Below, piece by piece: positions 17,573-26,592 of a stretch of 64,000 bases of DNA; position 1 is the first letter of the stretch, and each line of letters starts with the position of its first letter. The DNA comes from Bacteroidales bacterium (GTDB lineage: Bacteria; Bacteroidota; Bacteroidia; Bacteroidales; UBA932), in assembly GCA_017454265.1 (NCBI GenBank), contig JAFTDJ010000038.1, positions 1 to 64,000 of the forward strand, written 5' to 3'. Both the position numbers and the translations under genes were made by a program. The notes under the pieces were generated by a model, which saw nothing but the letters and a program-made list of their open reading frames with translations, was not told the origin of the DNA and made no database searches.

Positions 17573-18994
17573 ATGGAAGCATCACGAGTTCTTGAAATTT
17601 TCAAGGAGATAACCACTATCCCCAGAGAGTCCGGCCACGAAGCGCCAATGACAGATTGGCTGTGCAATTGGGCGGAGAGTCACTCTCTTGCCTGGAAAAG
17701 GGATGAGACCGGCAATGTGCTGATTATGCGTCCTGCGGCGCCAGGGAAGGAGACCGTGCCGGTAATCGTACTCCAGGCGCACCAGGATATGGTATGCGAG
17801 AAACTTGCCGGAGTTAAGCACGACTTCAGGAAAGATCCCGTTGAATATGTCATTGAGGACGGATGGATGATTGCCAAAAACACTACGCTCGGCGCTGATG
17901 ACGGGATTGGTATTGCCGCTTGTCTTGCATTGCTGGAGGATCCGTATCCTACCGGCGGTATCGAGTGCCTTTTCACGATATCCGAAGAAACCGGCATGGA
18001 TGGCGCGGAAGCTCTGGAACCCGGCTTTTTTAGTGGAAAAACGCTTATAAACCTTGATTCCGAAGATGAAGGTCAGTTGTTTATAGGTTGTGCCGGCGGT
18101 CTCAATACAAATATCAAATTCCGGGTTTCCCGTAAACCTGCCGGCCTCAAGCGTGTCCGCTGCAGGATAAGCGGGGGCGTCGGCGGACACAGTGGCGACG
18201 ACATCAACAAGGGGCGGGCGAATACCGTTTTGCTGATGGCCCGTTTCCTCTACGGAGAACTGAAGGAAAACATCCTGTTGGTAAGCATGGACGGCGGCGG
18301 TAAACCAAATGCCATAGCACGCGAATGCGAGGCGGTCGTTGCCGTGCGTGACCCGCAGAAGTTCATTGCGGACTTCAATGCGTTCGGAAAGGACATATCT
18401 GAAGAGTTCCATACGACAGACCCCAGGCTCGTTTGTGAAGCCGAGCAGGTCAGGATTGGCGAGGCGCCTCTTACTCCAAGGTCTTCCACCCGAATTATCA
18501 CGTCCTTGTTTGCCTGCCCGCACGGAATGGCTGCAATGAACCAGGATATCCCGGGCCTTGTGCAGACTTCGACAAATCTTGCCAGCGTACATACGCTCAA
18601 AAGCCGGAATGTGATAGAAGTGGTTACCAGTCAGCGCAGCTCATCTACAAGCGAGCGAAGGGCTATGGCCTCAAAGGTCAGAGCTAATTTTGAACAGGCC
18701 GGAGCGGTTGTCCGGCATATGTACGAGTATCCTGGCTGGAATCCCGATATGTCTTCCCATGTGCTTGCACTCACGGTTGAGGCGTATAGAAAACTTTTTG
18801 GCAAGGACCCGGAAGTTCTTGCGATTCACGCCGGACTGGAGTGCGGTCTGTTCCTTCAGAAGATGCCCTATCTGGATATGATTTCATTCGGCCCTACGCT
18901 GAGGGGCGTTCATGCGCCCGGTGAGAAACTTGAACTTGATTCTCTCTGGAAGTTTACGGCGCTGCTGGATGAAGTCGTAAGAAATTATAAATAG
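17573..18994 (+). CDS. pepD: aminoacyl-histidine dipeptidase (peptidase D, M20 family)
   Basis: This 473-aa cytoplasmic zinc peptidase splits Xaa-His dipeptides such as carnosine. The metal and catalytic motifs are complete: HQDMV near 72-76, NTTLGADDGIG near 102-112, SEETGMDGA near 141-149 with the general-base Glu, and NLDSEDEG near 160. A C-terminal His in FGPTLRGVHAPGE closes the site. It lies 20 bases after dnaA and one base before rpe, with no visible promoter of its own, so it is probably read with dnaA. Confidence 0.95.
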   Translation: MEASRVLEIFKEITTIPRESGHEAPMTDWLCNWAESHSLAWKRDETGNVLIMRPAAPGKETVPVIVLQAHQDMVCEKLAGVKHDFRKDPVEYVIEDGWMIAKNTTLGADDGIGIAACLALLEDPYPTGGIECLFTISEETGMDGAEALEPGFFSGKTLINLDSEDEGQLFIGCAGGLNTNIKFRVSRKPAGLKRVRCRISGGVGGHSGDDINKGRANTVLLMARFLYGELKENILLVSMDGGGKPNAIARECEAVVAVRDPQKFIADFNAFGKDISEEFHTTDPRLVCEAEQVRIGEAPLTPRSSTRIITSLFACPHGMAAMNQDIPGLVQTSTNLASVHTLKSRNVIEVVTSQRSSSTSERRAMASKVRANFEQAGAVVRHMYEYPGWNPDMSSHVLALTVEAYRKLFGKDPEVLAIHAGLECGLFLQKMPYLDMISFGPTLRGVHAPGEKLELDSLWKFTALLDEVVRNYK

Positions 18995-18995
18995 G

Positions 18996-19640
18996 ATGTT
19001 AGTTTCACCTTCCATACTTGCTGCAGATTTCCTGCATCTTGGCCGGGAAATCGATATGCTCAACAAAGGCGCGGACTGGATTCACCTGGACGTGATGGAC
19101 GGATCTTTCGTACCCAACATTTCCTTTGGATTCAGTGTAATCGAAGCCTTATCCAAAGTGGCGGCCAAGCCTATGGACGCGCATTTGATGGTCGTTCATC
19201 CCGAGCGTTGGTTTGAAAGGCTGGCAGAGAACGGTGTCTCATATGTAAGTTTCCACCTGGAAACCTCGGCTGAGCGCAGTTCCTCACATATCGACACAAT
19301 CCATTCTCTCGGCATGAAAGCCGGAATCGCCATTAATCCAGATGTGCCGGTGGAGAGCCTTTTTACTTATTTAGGCAAGGCTGACTATTTTCTGATAATG
19401 AGCGTTTTTGCAGGATTCGGAGGCCAGAAGTTCATGCCCGAAAGCCTTGAACGGATTTCTTCTTTGCAAACAGAAGCACGTTGTCGCGGAACTGAAGTGA
19501 TGATTGAGGTTGACGGTGGTGTGGGGGTGCAGAATGCCTCATTGCTCAGGGAAGCAGGCGCAGGCGTGCTGGTGGCCGGCAGTTCGGTCTTCAGGTCCCC
19601 GAATCCGCTTGCGGCAATCAACGCCCTCAGGGAAGCCTGA
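18996..19640 (+). CDS. rpe: ribulose-phosphate 3-epimerase
   Basis: Rpe interconverts ribulose-5-phosphate and xylulose-5-phosphate in the pentose phosphate pathway. The 214-aa TIM-barrel protein has SPSILAADF at the N-terminus, HLDVMDGSFVPN with the catalytic Asp, DAHLMV with the metal-binding His, and EVDGGV with the second catalytic Asp. One oddity is the loop normally read as SVNPGFGGQ, which here is SVFAGFGGQ; the glycines are kept but Asn-Pro is replaced. The gene starts one base after pepD, and its last 14 bases overlap the convergent birA. Confidence 0.94.
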   Translation: MLVSPSILAADFLHLGREIDMLNKGADWIHLDVMDGSFVPNISFGFSVIEALSKVAAKPMDAHLMVVHPERWFERLAENGVSYVSFHLETSAERSSSHIDTIHSLGMKAGIAINPDVPVESLFTYLGKADYFLIMSVFAGFGGQKFMPESLERISSLQTEARCRGTEVMIEVDGGVGVQNASLLREAGAGVLVAGSSVFRSPNPLAAINALREA

Positions 19641-20235
19641 AAACTTTCTTTCCAAATTCTTCTTGCAGTTCTGATTCACCGTCGCTGTCGCCAATGGAGG
19701 TCAAGCGGCGGCATATTTTATTGGCAAGTCCTTCAAGTTCCTCGGCAGTATCATAGCTTTTGCCGGTGAGCTCTTTGAGGCTTACGGGATTAGGCAAATC
19801 TGAAGGCCATTCCACCTGATTCAGGTTGAGCCCTACTCCGATTATGCTGGAATCTACAAGCCCTTCTCTTAAGATGTTTTCTATAAGTATGCCGCAGATT
19901 TTTTTATCTCCCACCCAAATGTCGTTGGGCCATTTGATGCGAGCGCGGATACCTTTGGATGACAGATAGTCCAGAATACCCAGCGTAGTTGCGCAGGTAA
20001 TAAGAAGAATCTTCCCGGCAGCCAGCGCTGATGGTTTGAACAGAATGCTGAAAGTCAGGTTCTGGCCACGGAGGGAGTGCCAGCTGTGAGAGCCCTGGCC
20101 ACGTCCCGCCATCTGCTCAACGGCAGCTATCACTGACAAATTGTCGCTGTGGGGAAGTGCTTCCCTGAGCGATTTGTTGGTGGATTCGACCTTGTCCAGC
20201 CACATTATGTCAGCAGTGATGTTGCTTGGTGCCAT
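19627..20235 (-). CDS. birA: biotin--[acetyl-CoA-carboxylase] ligase, C-terminal domain missing
   Basis: This enzyme attaches biotin to carboxylase carrier subunits. The 202-aa protein has the ligase core: STNKSL, the biotinyl-AMP loop AGRGQGSHSW, KWPNDIWVGDKKICGILIE-type motif (shown here in part: KWPNDIW) and GVGLNLN. The N-terminal DNA-binding domain is absent, as is common in Bacteroidetes. Unusually the protein stops at FGKKVFRLP, where most relatives continue for about 45-50 residues with an SH3-like C-terminal domain. The end overlaps the convergent rpe by 14 bases. The start is ATG 20235 (MAPSNI); the longer ORF start would run over the ftsH promoter. Confidence 0.88.
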   Translation of the reverse strand: MAPSNITADIMWLDKVESTNKSLREALPHSDNLSVIAAVEQMAGRGQGSHSWHSLRGQNLTFSILFKPSALAAGKILLITCATTLGILDYLSSKGIRARIKWPNDIWVGDKKICGILIENILREGLVDSSIIGVGLNLNQVEWPSDLPNPVSLKELTGKSYDTAEELEGLANKICRRLTSIGDSDGESELQEEFGKKVFRLP

Positions 20236-20243
20236 TTTTGTTG

Positions 20244-20251
20244 TATCTTTG
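20244..20251 (+). promoter_or_regulatory. -7 promoter box for ftsH-cdsA-psd
   Basis: TATCTTTG matches TAnnTTTG exactly and lies 20 bases before the ftsH ATG. Confidence 0.6.
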
Positions 20252-20255
20252 TCTG

Positions 20256-20263
20256 CAAAATTA
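20256..20263 (-). promoter_or_regulatory. -7 promoter box for birA
   Basis: The minus strand reads TAATTTTG, an exact TAnnTTTG match 20 bases before the birA ATG. The birA and ftsH boxes lie within 20 bases of each other, so the two promoters overlap. Confidence 0.55.
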
Positions 20264-20271
20264 TCGTTAAA

Positions 20272-22236
20272 ATGGCTCAAAAGCAAGACAAAGATAGAAA
20301 GTCTCCAAAAGTTCGTGTTGTGCGCGTGAATCTGGGATGGGTTTTTTATGCGCTTCTGATAGTTAGTATCGGATGGATGTTGTTTAGCAACCGCGGTTCA
20401 CAGGCAGAGAAAGTGGAATGGGCCCAGGTTGAGGAAATGATAAAGTCCGGCGATGTAAAAGAAGTCAAATACGTCCGTAACGACTATAAGGGTACAGTTT
20501 CTCTCAAACCGGAGTCCGTCCAAAAATATGCAGAGCTCTATCCCGGTGGAGTTCCGCCTAAGAGCTCTCCGCATTTTTTCTTCCTCACTTCCACCAAATT
20601 TGACCCGGAGACCACATTTGCCGAACTCAATGGCTCGCTTCCCGCGGAACGTCAGGTAAAGTTGGTCATTGAGAACGACGCTAAAGTCTGGTCCGGTTTG
20701 CTTGAGTGGCTTTTCCCAATGCTGCTGCTCATAGTGTTCTGGGTTTTTATGATGCGTGGAATGTCCCGCAATATGGGCGTTGGCGCACCTGGCGCCGGGG
20801 GAGGAATGAATCCCTTCAACGTTGGAAAGGCCAATGGCAAACTTGCAGACAAGACAAAGGTTAATGTTACCTTCAAGGATGTTGCCGGCCTGTATGGCGC
20901 CAAGGAGGAAGTGATGGAAATTGTTGACTTCCTCAAGCAGCCCGGGAAGTACACCTCACTCGGTGGTAAGATTCCGAAAGGCGCGCTTCTGGTCGGCCCT
21001 CCCGGAACTGGTAAGACCTTGCTGGCAAAAGCCGTAGCAGGCGAGGCGAATGTTCCTTTCTTCAGCATCAGCGGTTCCGATTTCGTGGAGATGTTTGTTG
21101 GCGTTGGCGCTTCCCGCGTGCGTGACCTCTTTGCACAGGCGAAAGAAAAAGCCCCGTGCATTGTCTTTATTGACGAAATCGATGCCGTGGGCCGTGCCAG
21201 AGGCAAAAATGCCGGCTTCTCCGGAAACGACGAACGTGAGAATACGTTGAACCAGCTGCTTACTGAGATGGACGGCTTCGGTACAAACAGCGGAGTAATA
21301 GTGCTTGCTGCTACCAACAGGGCTGATATTCTGGACAAGGCCCTGATGCGAGCAGGACGCTTCGACCGTCAGATCAACGTAACTCTTCCGGACCTCAACG
21401 AGCGCAAGGAAATTTTCCAGGTGCATCTCAATGGTTTGCGTCTGGCAGACAATTTCGATTTGGAAGGGATAGCAAAGCATACCCCCGGTTTCTCCGGCGC
21501 GGATATCGCCAATGTTTGCAACGAAGCTGCACTCACTGCTGCGCGTAAGGGGAAGCAGACCATCGACAATCAGGATTTTATGGATGCCGTCGACAGGGTT
21601 GTCGGGGGGATCGAGAGAAAGAAAACCATAATGTCTCCTGAAGAAAAGAGGCTTACTGCGTATCATGAGGCCGGACATGCTGTAGCCGGATGGCTGCTGC
21701 CAGGTTGTGACCCCGTACTTAAAGTTTCCATCATTCCCCGCGGGCAGGCTCTCGGCCTTACATGGAGTCTTCCTGATGAAAAGGTTATGATGTCCAAGAC
21801 AGACCTCATGGATGAAATGTGCTGCCTTGTCGGCGGCCGTATTGCAGAAGAGATTGTCAACAACGGCGTGCCTTGTACAGGCGCCCTGAACGACTTTGAA
21901 CGTATGACCAAGATGGCCTATTCCATGGTTACATACTACGGTATGTCCGAAAAAGTCGGCAATCTCTCTTTTTATGATTCTAATGGTGGTTCGGGATTTG
22001 ACCTTACCAAACCCTATAGCGAAAAGACGGCGGAGCTTATAGACAGCGAGGCACGCCGAATCGTAGATGAGGTGACAGCACGTACCCGCAAAATTCTTAC
22101 AGAGAATTGGAGCGGACTTGAAAAGCTTGCTCAATTGCTGATAGAGAAAGAAGTGATAATGGCGGATGACATCGAAGCGATATTTGGACCTAAGGCCGGT
22201 AAACACGGAGAAGCCAGATTAAAGAAGGATGAGTGA
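20272..22236 (+). CDS. ftsH: ATP-dependent zinc metalloprotease FtsH
   Basis: FtsH is the membrane-bound AAA+ protease that removes damaged membrane proteins and regulates short-lived cytoplasmic ones. With the start at ATG 20272 (MAQKQDKD) the protein is 654 aa. It has a transmembrane segment near 22-38, a periplasmic domain, a second segment near 143-160, Walker A GPPGTGKT at 242-249, Walker B FIDEID at 299-304, the second region of homology ending RAGRFDR near 360-365 and the zinc site HEAGH at 465-469. An upstream in-frame start would add 41 residues crossing the promoter and is rejected. It overlaps cdsA by eight bases. Confidence 0.97.
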   Translation: MAQKQDKDRKSPKVRVVRVNLGWVFYALLIVSIGWMLFSNRGSQAEKVEWAQVEEMIKSGDVKEVKYVRNDYKGTVSLKPESVQKYAELYPGGVPPKSSPHFFFLTSTKFDPETTFAELNGSLPAERQVKLVIENDAKVWSGLLEWLFPMLLLIVFWVFMMRGMSRNMGVGAPGAGGGMNPFNVGKANGKLADKTKVNVTFKDVAGLYGAKEEVMEIVDFLKQPGKYTSLGGKIPKGALLVGPPGTGKTLLAKAVAGEANVPFFSISGSDFVEMFVGVGASRVRDLFAQAKEKAPCIVFIDEIDAVGRARGKNAGFSGNDERENTLNQLLTEMDGFGTNSGVIVLAATNRADILDKALMRAGRFDRQINVTLPDLNERKEIFQVHLNGLRLADNFDLEGIAKHTPGFSGADIANVCNEAALTAARKGKQTIDNQDFMDAVDRVVGGIERKKTIMSPEEKRLTAYHEAGHAVAGWLLPGCDPVLKVSIIPRGQALGLTWSLPDEKVMMSKTDLMDEMCCLVGGRIAEEIVNNGVPCTGALNDFERMTKMAYSMVTYYGMSEKVGNLSFYDSNGGSGFDLTKPYSEKTAELIDSEARRIVDEVTARTRKILTENWSGLEKLAQLLIEKEVIMADDIEAIFGPKAGKHGEARLKKDE

Positions 22237-23062
22237 ACTTGTTAAACGTACTTTGAGCGGGGCGATTTTCCTTGCTGTTATGGTGGCCGGAATGCTTTTT
22301 CACCCGGCCGCCTTCGGTATTCTTTTCCTTTTCGTGATGTATTTTGCGATGAGGGAGTTTATGCATATTACGATGGGGAGCGAATGGCTGCTTCAGCAGC
22401 GACTTGCCGTCATCGCGGCTTGTCTTGCATTCATCGGCATATCCGGAATGCTGTTTTTCGGACTGGACGCCAGATGGACGCTGCTTGCGTTGGTCCCATT
22501 CTTTGCAATCCCTTTGTCGGTAATTTTTGCCAAAAATCACGAGCGCGTCGAGACAGTGGCTTTGGTTTATGTTGCCCTGATTTACGTCGGCCTTCCGTTC
22601 TGCCTTGCACAATTCATCGTTTACGGGCCATCCGGAGAGTTCGAGGGGCTTAAGCTGTTAAACGTGTTTATCATTATCTGGTGCTCCGACGTTGGGGCCT
22701 ATTCTCTTGGCACGTTGTTGGGCCAGAGGCCGAATTCACGCAAGCTGGCGCCGGCGATTTCGCCTAAAAAATCGTATTGGGGCCTGTGGGGCGGTATTTT
22801 GTGTGCTGTGCTGGCATCCTGGATACTGTTTAAAGTTGGATGGCTGCCGTACGACCTTATACACTGTATTGCTTTGGGAGTTGTAATTCCAGTGGCAGGT
22901 GTTTGCGGTGACCTCTTTGAGTCTGTCTGGAAACGGCGTTTCGGCTTTAAGGATTCCGGAAATATGATTCCTGGACACGGCGGTATGCTGGACCGTTTCG
23001 ACAGCTCCCTCTTCGCAATTCCCGCCGTTTTCGTATATTTGTTCCTGTTCGGACTGTTATGA
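22229..23062 (+). CDS. cdsA: phosphatidate cytidylyltransferase (CDP-diacylglycerol synthase)
   Basis: CdsA makes CDP-diacylglycerol from phosphatidate and CTP at the inner membrane, the branch point of phospholipid synthesis. The 277-aa protein has seven or eight hydrophobic segments and the full family signature at the C-terminus, WKRRFGFKDSGN followed by PGHGGMLDRFDS. It overlaps ftsH by eight bases and psd by four (ATGA), so the three genes are one unit. Psd acts two steps later in the same pathway. Confidence 0.95.
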   Translation: MSELVKRTLSGAIFLAVMVAGMLFHPAAFGILFLFVMYFAMREFMHITMGSEWLLQQRLAVIAACLAFIGISGMLFFGLDARWTLLALVPFFAIPLSVIFAKNHERVETVALVYVALIYVGLPFCLAQFIVYGPSGEFEGLKLLNVFIIIWCSDVGAYSLGTLLGQRPNSRKLAPAISPKKSYWGLWGGILCAVLASWILFKVGWLPYDLIHCIALGVVIPVAGVCGDLFESVWKRRFGFKDSGNMIPGHGGMLDRFDSSLFAIPAVFVYLFLFGLL

Positions 23063-23712
23063 GATTGGACAAGAATACATATGGCACCGTATTGCTCGTA
23101 TATGTTATAAGTGCAGCGATTGTTTTCCTGCTCTTCCGCTTTGTGCACATATGGTGGATAGTATGGCCGCTTACAGCTGCTCTAGTATGGGTATGCTATT
23201 GGCAGACGGCCTTCCATATGGTCCCCCGGAGAGAGCATAACGGATCCTCGACCCTGGTGTCTGCAGTTGCCGACGGCAAGGTGCTTCATATAGAGAGAGC
23301 ATACGAGAGGGAATTCCTGAAGCGAGAATGCATAATGATTTCCATTTATATGGATTTCTGGGACGTGCACGCTAATTTCTGGCCGGTTACCGGCATAGTT
23401 ACCTATGCGATGTATCATCCCGGCGAGCATTTTCTGGCATTCAAGCCCAAGGCCTCCGAGGAAAACGAGCACACTTGTACCGCCATACGCACGGCAGAAG
23501 GTCGGGATGTGTTCTTTAAACAGCTTGCCGGTGGCTTTGCCCGCCGCATAGTCTGCTATGCAGAGGATGGGCTTGAGGTTACTGCCGGAGAGCAATGCGG
23601 AATCATAAAATTCGGCTCCCGTATTGACATATATCTTCCCCTTGATGCGGAAATACTTGTTCAAGAGGGACAGTTGGTACGGGCATGTGAAACAATAATC
23701 GCCAGGATTTAG
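23059..23712 (+). CDS. psd: phosphatidylserine decarboxylase
   Basis: Psd turns phosphatidylserine into phosphatidylethanolamine using a pyruvoyl group made by self-cleavage. The 217 aa match the short (type II, Bacteroidetes/archaetidylserine-like) form. Two hydrophobic segments near 10-47 anchor it; FWDVHANFWPV near 95-105 carries the conserved His; the cleavage motif FGSRID has Gly186-Ser187. The pss gene is not in this window. The last codons form the left arm of a 17-base inverted repeat that acts as terminator. Confidence 0.94.
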   Translation: MRLDKNTYGTVLLVYVISAAIVFLLFRFVHIWWIVWPLTAALVWVCYWQTAFHMVPRREHNGSSTLVSAVADGKVLHIERAYEREFLKRECIMISIYMDFWDVHANFWPVTGIVTYAMYHPGEHFLAFKPKASEENEHTCTAIRTAEGRDVFFKQLAGGFARRIVCYAEDGLEVTAGEQCGIIKFGSRIDIYLPLDAEILVQEGQLVRACETIIARI

Positions 23713-23731
23713 ATTCCTGGCGATTATTGTT
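23691..23731. terminator. bidirectional terminator between psd and the DUF4301 gene
   Basis: Two perfect 17-base inverted arms (23691-23707 and 23715-23731, core AATCGCCAGGA/TCCTGGCGATT) surround a seven-base loop. The left arm lies in the last psd codons and the right arm ends one base before the convergent stop codon, followed by a short T-rich tract. Confidence 0.85.
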
Positions 23732-25225
23732 TTATTGATGTGCGGGTCTCAGCAAGTCAAGCACCGTTTTGACGGGATTGAAGGTTTCTGCAGGCACTTC
23801 TACAAACAGTGTATTCCAGTCAGACATGGCACCGTTCCAAAGGCCGGGAAGCTCCAGGGCCTTGAGCGGACGGCCCTCATAGCTCTTGCTGCTTATGAAG
23901 CCGGTTTCTTCGTCAACATACTGCAGAAGATTGAATTTCTCTCCTTTATAGTCGCGCAGGCAGCACACAAGATCCACGGGGTTGAAGTGCGTTGCACTCT
24001 TGAGTGCAGTCACAGCGGCAGCGTCGTCGGGATTGATTTGTACGCTTTCAAGAATTTGCAGCGAAGTGCTGCCGTCCTTCGCCCTGATAATGAACGGGCC
24101 GCCGCCTGGCTCGCCTTCGTTCTTCACCATTCCGCAGACGCGGATGGGACGGTTGAGCTTGGCTATCAGGGCTTCGGCCCTGTCCCGGCAGTCTTTAGCG
24201 GGAGGCATTACGATGCATAGTTCGTCACGCAGGAACTCTTCCACCTCGTTGCACAGCTCCTGTACTTCAGGGGTGGCGAAAGGGTCGTCCTGATATACGT
24301 TGTTGCCTGGAATGAACGAGAAGTCCGCTATGTTCTTGCGCAGTTCGGTAAGCTGGTCGAAAGTGTAGAGATAGTCGAATATCTTGTCTCTGAGCTCCAG
24401 GGCCCTGCCCATCAGGACTTTTTTCCATTTGTAGGTTGTGGGCTGTATCCTTTCCACGCACACATTGTCTATGTTCTTGATGGACACCAGCTCGTCCTCT
24501 ACGGCATTCAGGTTGTGTATGAGAGCTCCGTGCCCGGCAGGCCGAAGGAGAGGAGTGCCATCTTCTTTGAGGAATGGCTTGTTGTCCGGCGTTGCCGCTA
24601 CGGTGTCGGTAGCTTTGTCCTGAAAGGTGAATTCCACTTCGTAACGTACTCCGTAACGCTTCTCGTAGCTCTCTTTAATCTCATCCACCGCCTTCTCGAA
24701 CAAAACTTTGTGCTCGGGTGATATGGTGACAAGCAGCTTCACAACGTTATCTTCGCTGCGCATATAAGCCTGGCCTTCTACAAAGTGCTCTGCAAGTGCG
24801 GTACGTACTTCATCCGGATACCTGTGAAACTTCAGCACGCCCTTCGGCTTTTTACCGTAGCCAAGTCCATCTTCGTCGAGCAGTTTGTGTGCAGTGGCCC
24901 CGGGGGAGTAAGGTGCGGTCCCGAAAATATCCGGCCTGTAGAAAGCGAACTTTTCCAGCTCTGCAGCCAGCTTCCGCACAGCGTCGTTTTCATTCTCGGC
25001 TCCTGCGAAAATGTCTTTGAACATTCTGGAAGCGGCGCCGGAAGCAGGTACGAATTTGCAGCGTCCGGCAACGTCGGCGCTGTCGTAATAGGCGGCGGCT
25101 TCGTCGGCCCGCTCGGGGCTCAATACTTCAATTCCTTGCTCCGGCGTTGCCGGTGCAACTATGTCGAGCCAGGGGAACCCCTTCTTGAAGCGCTCGAGTT
25201 CTGCATTAATCTTAGTGTTGTCCAT
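23732..25225 (-). CDS. DUF4301 family protein
   Basis: This 497-aa protein matches the DUF4301 family, common in Bacteroidetes and without an established role. Near residue 60 the sequence VPASGAASRMF resembles the glycine-rich nucleotide-binding loop of sugar-nucleotide pyrophosphorylases, and KPKGVLKFHRYP and RPAGHGALI look like further conserved loops, so a nucleotidyltransferase-like fold is possible but unproven. No signal peptide or membrane segment is seen. It follows pdxB by three bases and is the last gene of the recF-DUF721-pdxB operon. Confidence 0.8.
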   Translation of the reverse strand: MDNTKINAELERFKKGFPWLDIVAPATPEQGIEVLSPERADEAAAYYDSADVAGRCKFVPASGAASRMFKDIFAGAENENDAVRKLAAELEKFAFYRPDIFGTAPYSPGATAHKLLDEDGLGYGKKPKGVLKFHRYPDEVRTALAEHFVEGQAYMRSEDNVVKLLVTISPEHKVLFEKAVDEIKESYEKRYGVRYEVEFTFQDKATDTVAATPDNKPFLKEDGTPLLRPAGHGALIHNLNAVEDELVSIKNIDNVCVERIQPTTYKWKKVLMGRALELRDKIFDYLYTFDQLTELRKNIADFSFIPGNNVYQDDPFATPEVQELCNEVEEFLRDELCIVMPPAKDCRDRAEALIAKLNRPIRVCGMVKNEGEPGGGPFIIRAKDGSTSLQILESVQINPDDAAAVTALKSATHFNPVDLVCCLRDYKGEKFNLLQYVDEETGFISSKSYEGRPLKALELPGLWNGAMSDWNTLFVEVPAETFNPVKTVLDLLRPAHQ

Positions 25226-25228
25226 ATG

Positions 25229-26263
25229 TCAGTCAATAAAAAATTCTCTTCTGTAGCGATAGTGCTCGCGGAGGTACTCGAACCGTCCGGGATCTACCCG
25301 GAATACGAAATCGTCTGTGAAAATCGGGTAGTTGTACTGAATCACCGATGCAATCTGCCCTTCGCTTTTGCCTCGCAGGTCGAGTTTTACGGCATCTATC
25401 TGGTCGTTTTCAGGATGGGGGAAGAAGTCGTAGAGCTCTTTGATTCCAAAGAAACGGGCAAGGGAACGGACAGACATGGAAGAGCCTAAGAGTTTCCCTT
25501 GATATGAGTACCCGGCAATGTGTGGGGTGGCAATATCTACACTTTCCACAAGTGCCTTGTTTACGTAAGGTTCGTTCTGCCATACGTCGATTATGACGGA
25601 ACCGAGTTTGGTCACTGATGCAAGCAAGTCTTCTTCCACGACGACTTCTCCGCGGGATGTATTGACGAATATTGCGCCCAGTTTCATCTTTGAAAAGAAC
25701 CCTGCGTCTGCCATCCCTCTGGTGCTCTGGTTGAGAGGGACGTGTATTGTGACAATATCTGAATTCCGGAGGAGGAAGTCCAGGTCGCAGAACTGGGCCG
25801 GGCCTTCTATTTGTGCGCGGGGAGGGTCGCAAATCAGCACTTTGAATCCCAGAATCTGCAGCGCACGGGCGACCCTGGAGCCCACGTTGCCTGCGCCGAT
25901 TATACCTACCGTGCAGCCTTCCAGTTTCATACGCTTGCGCGAGGCGCTTCCGTAAATGGCAGAAAGGACATAATTCATAACGCCGCCGGCATTGCACCCG
26001 GCTGCATTTTGAACGTATATTCCTTTGTCTTTGCAGTAATCCAGGTCTATATGATCTGTACCTATTGTGGCCGTAGCGATGAATTTCACTGCACTGCCTT
26101 CAAGAAGATCTTTGTTGCACTTTGTGCGTGTGCGGATAATAAGCGCGTCGGCATCAGAGATGTCATTTTTGCTGATTGCCAGCCCGTCCAGATACCGCAC
26201 TTCAGCGTGTGGCTCGAGTATGCCTTCCACGAAGGGGACTGCTTTGTCTATGATTATTTTCAT
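25229..26263 (-). CDS. pdxB: 4-phosphoerythronate dehydrogenase
   Basis: PdxB oxidises 4-phospho-D-erythronate in the deoxyxylulose-dependent route to pyridoxal phosphate. The 344-aa protein has a D-2-hydroxyacid dehydrogenase core, with the NAD loop GIIGAGNVGSRVA near 118-130, a catalytic Arg in NTSRGEVV, and His in TPHIAGYS, where PdxB proteins usually have this exact tract. A C-terminal PdxB dimerisation domain (about 280-344) distinguishes it from simple SerA-type enzymes. The start overlaps the DUF721 stop by four bases. Confidence 0.93.
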   Translation of the reverse strand: MKIIIDKAVPFVEGILEPHAEVRYLDGLAISKNDISDADALIIRTRTKCNKDLLEGSAVKFIATATIGTDHIDLDYCKDKGIYVQNAAGCNAGGVMNYVLSAIYGSASRKRMKLEGCTVGIIGAGNVGSRVARALQILGFKVLICDPPRAQIEGPAQFCDLDFLLRNSDIVTIHVPLNQSTRGMADAGFFSKMKLGAIFVNTSRGEVVVEEDLLASVTKLGSVIIDVWQNEPYVNKALVESVDIATPHIAGYSYQGKLLGSSMSVRSLARFFGIKELYDFFPHPENDQIDAVKLDLRGKSEGQIASVIQYNYPIFTDDFVFRVDPGRFEYLREHYRYRREFFID

Positions 26264-26592
26264 TTCAAAACTATCTCTTCCACCCAGGATACGTTACGGT
26301 CGTCTTCGTTGAAAAATTCATCTTGTGCAAGACGATCGTTAAGTCTGTCCAGTAAATAGTCGCGTTGTTTTTTCAGCTGGTCTTTAGCGACGGATGAACT
26401 CAGCGTAATATACAGTTTGCCGCTGCGGAAATAGCGTTTTAATGTGAATGGCGCTGCGCCGGACACCTCGTCCCACGCTGAGAATATGCGCCTGGTGTTG
26501 AGTCCGGTGGTCAAGTGAGACTCCCGGAGGTATTCCTGCAATGCCGACGACAGCGGAATTGCATTTTTGCGCTTGATCCTATATGTCTCCAT
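26260..26592 (-). CDS. DUF721 (DciA-like) protein
   Basis: This 110-aa protein belongs to the DUF721 family, whose members include DciA, a helper that acts with the replicative helicase DnaB in bacteria that lack DnaC or DnaI. The family core is visible as AWDEVSGAAPFTLKRYFRSG and YITLSSSVAKDQL. It overlaps recF by 14 bases and pdxB by four. The link with recF fits a role in replication or repair, but helicase loading by this short Bacteroidetes form is inference. Confidence 0.85.
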   Translation of the reverse strand: METYRIKRKNAIPLSSALQEYLRESHLTTGLNTRRIFSAWDEVSGAAPFTLKRYFRSGKLYITLSSSVAKDQLKKQRDYLLDRLNDRLAQDEFFNEDDRNVSWVEEIVLK

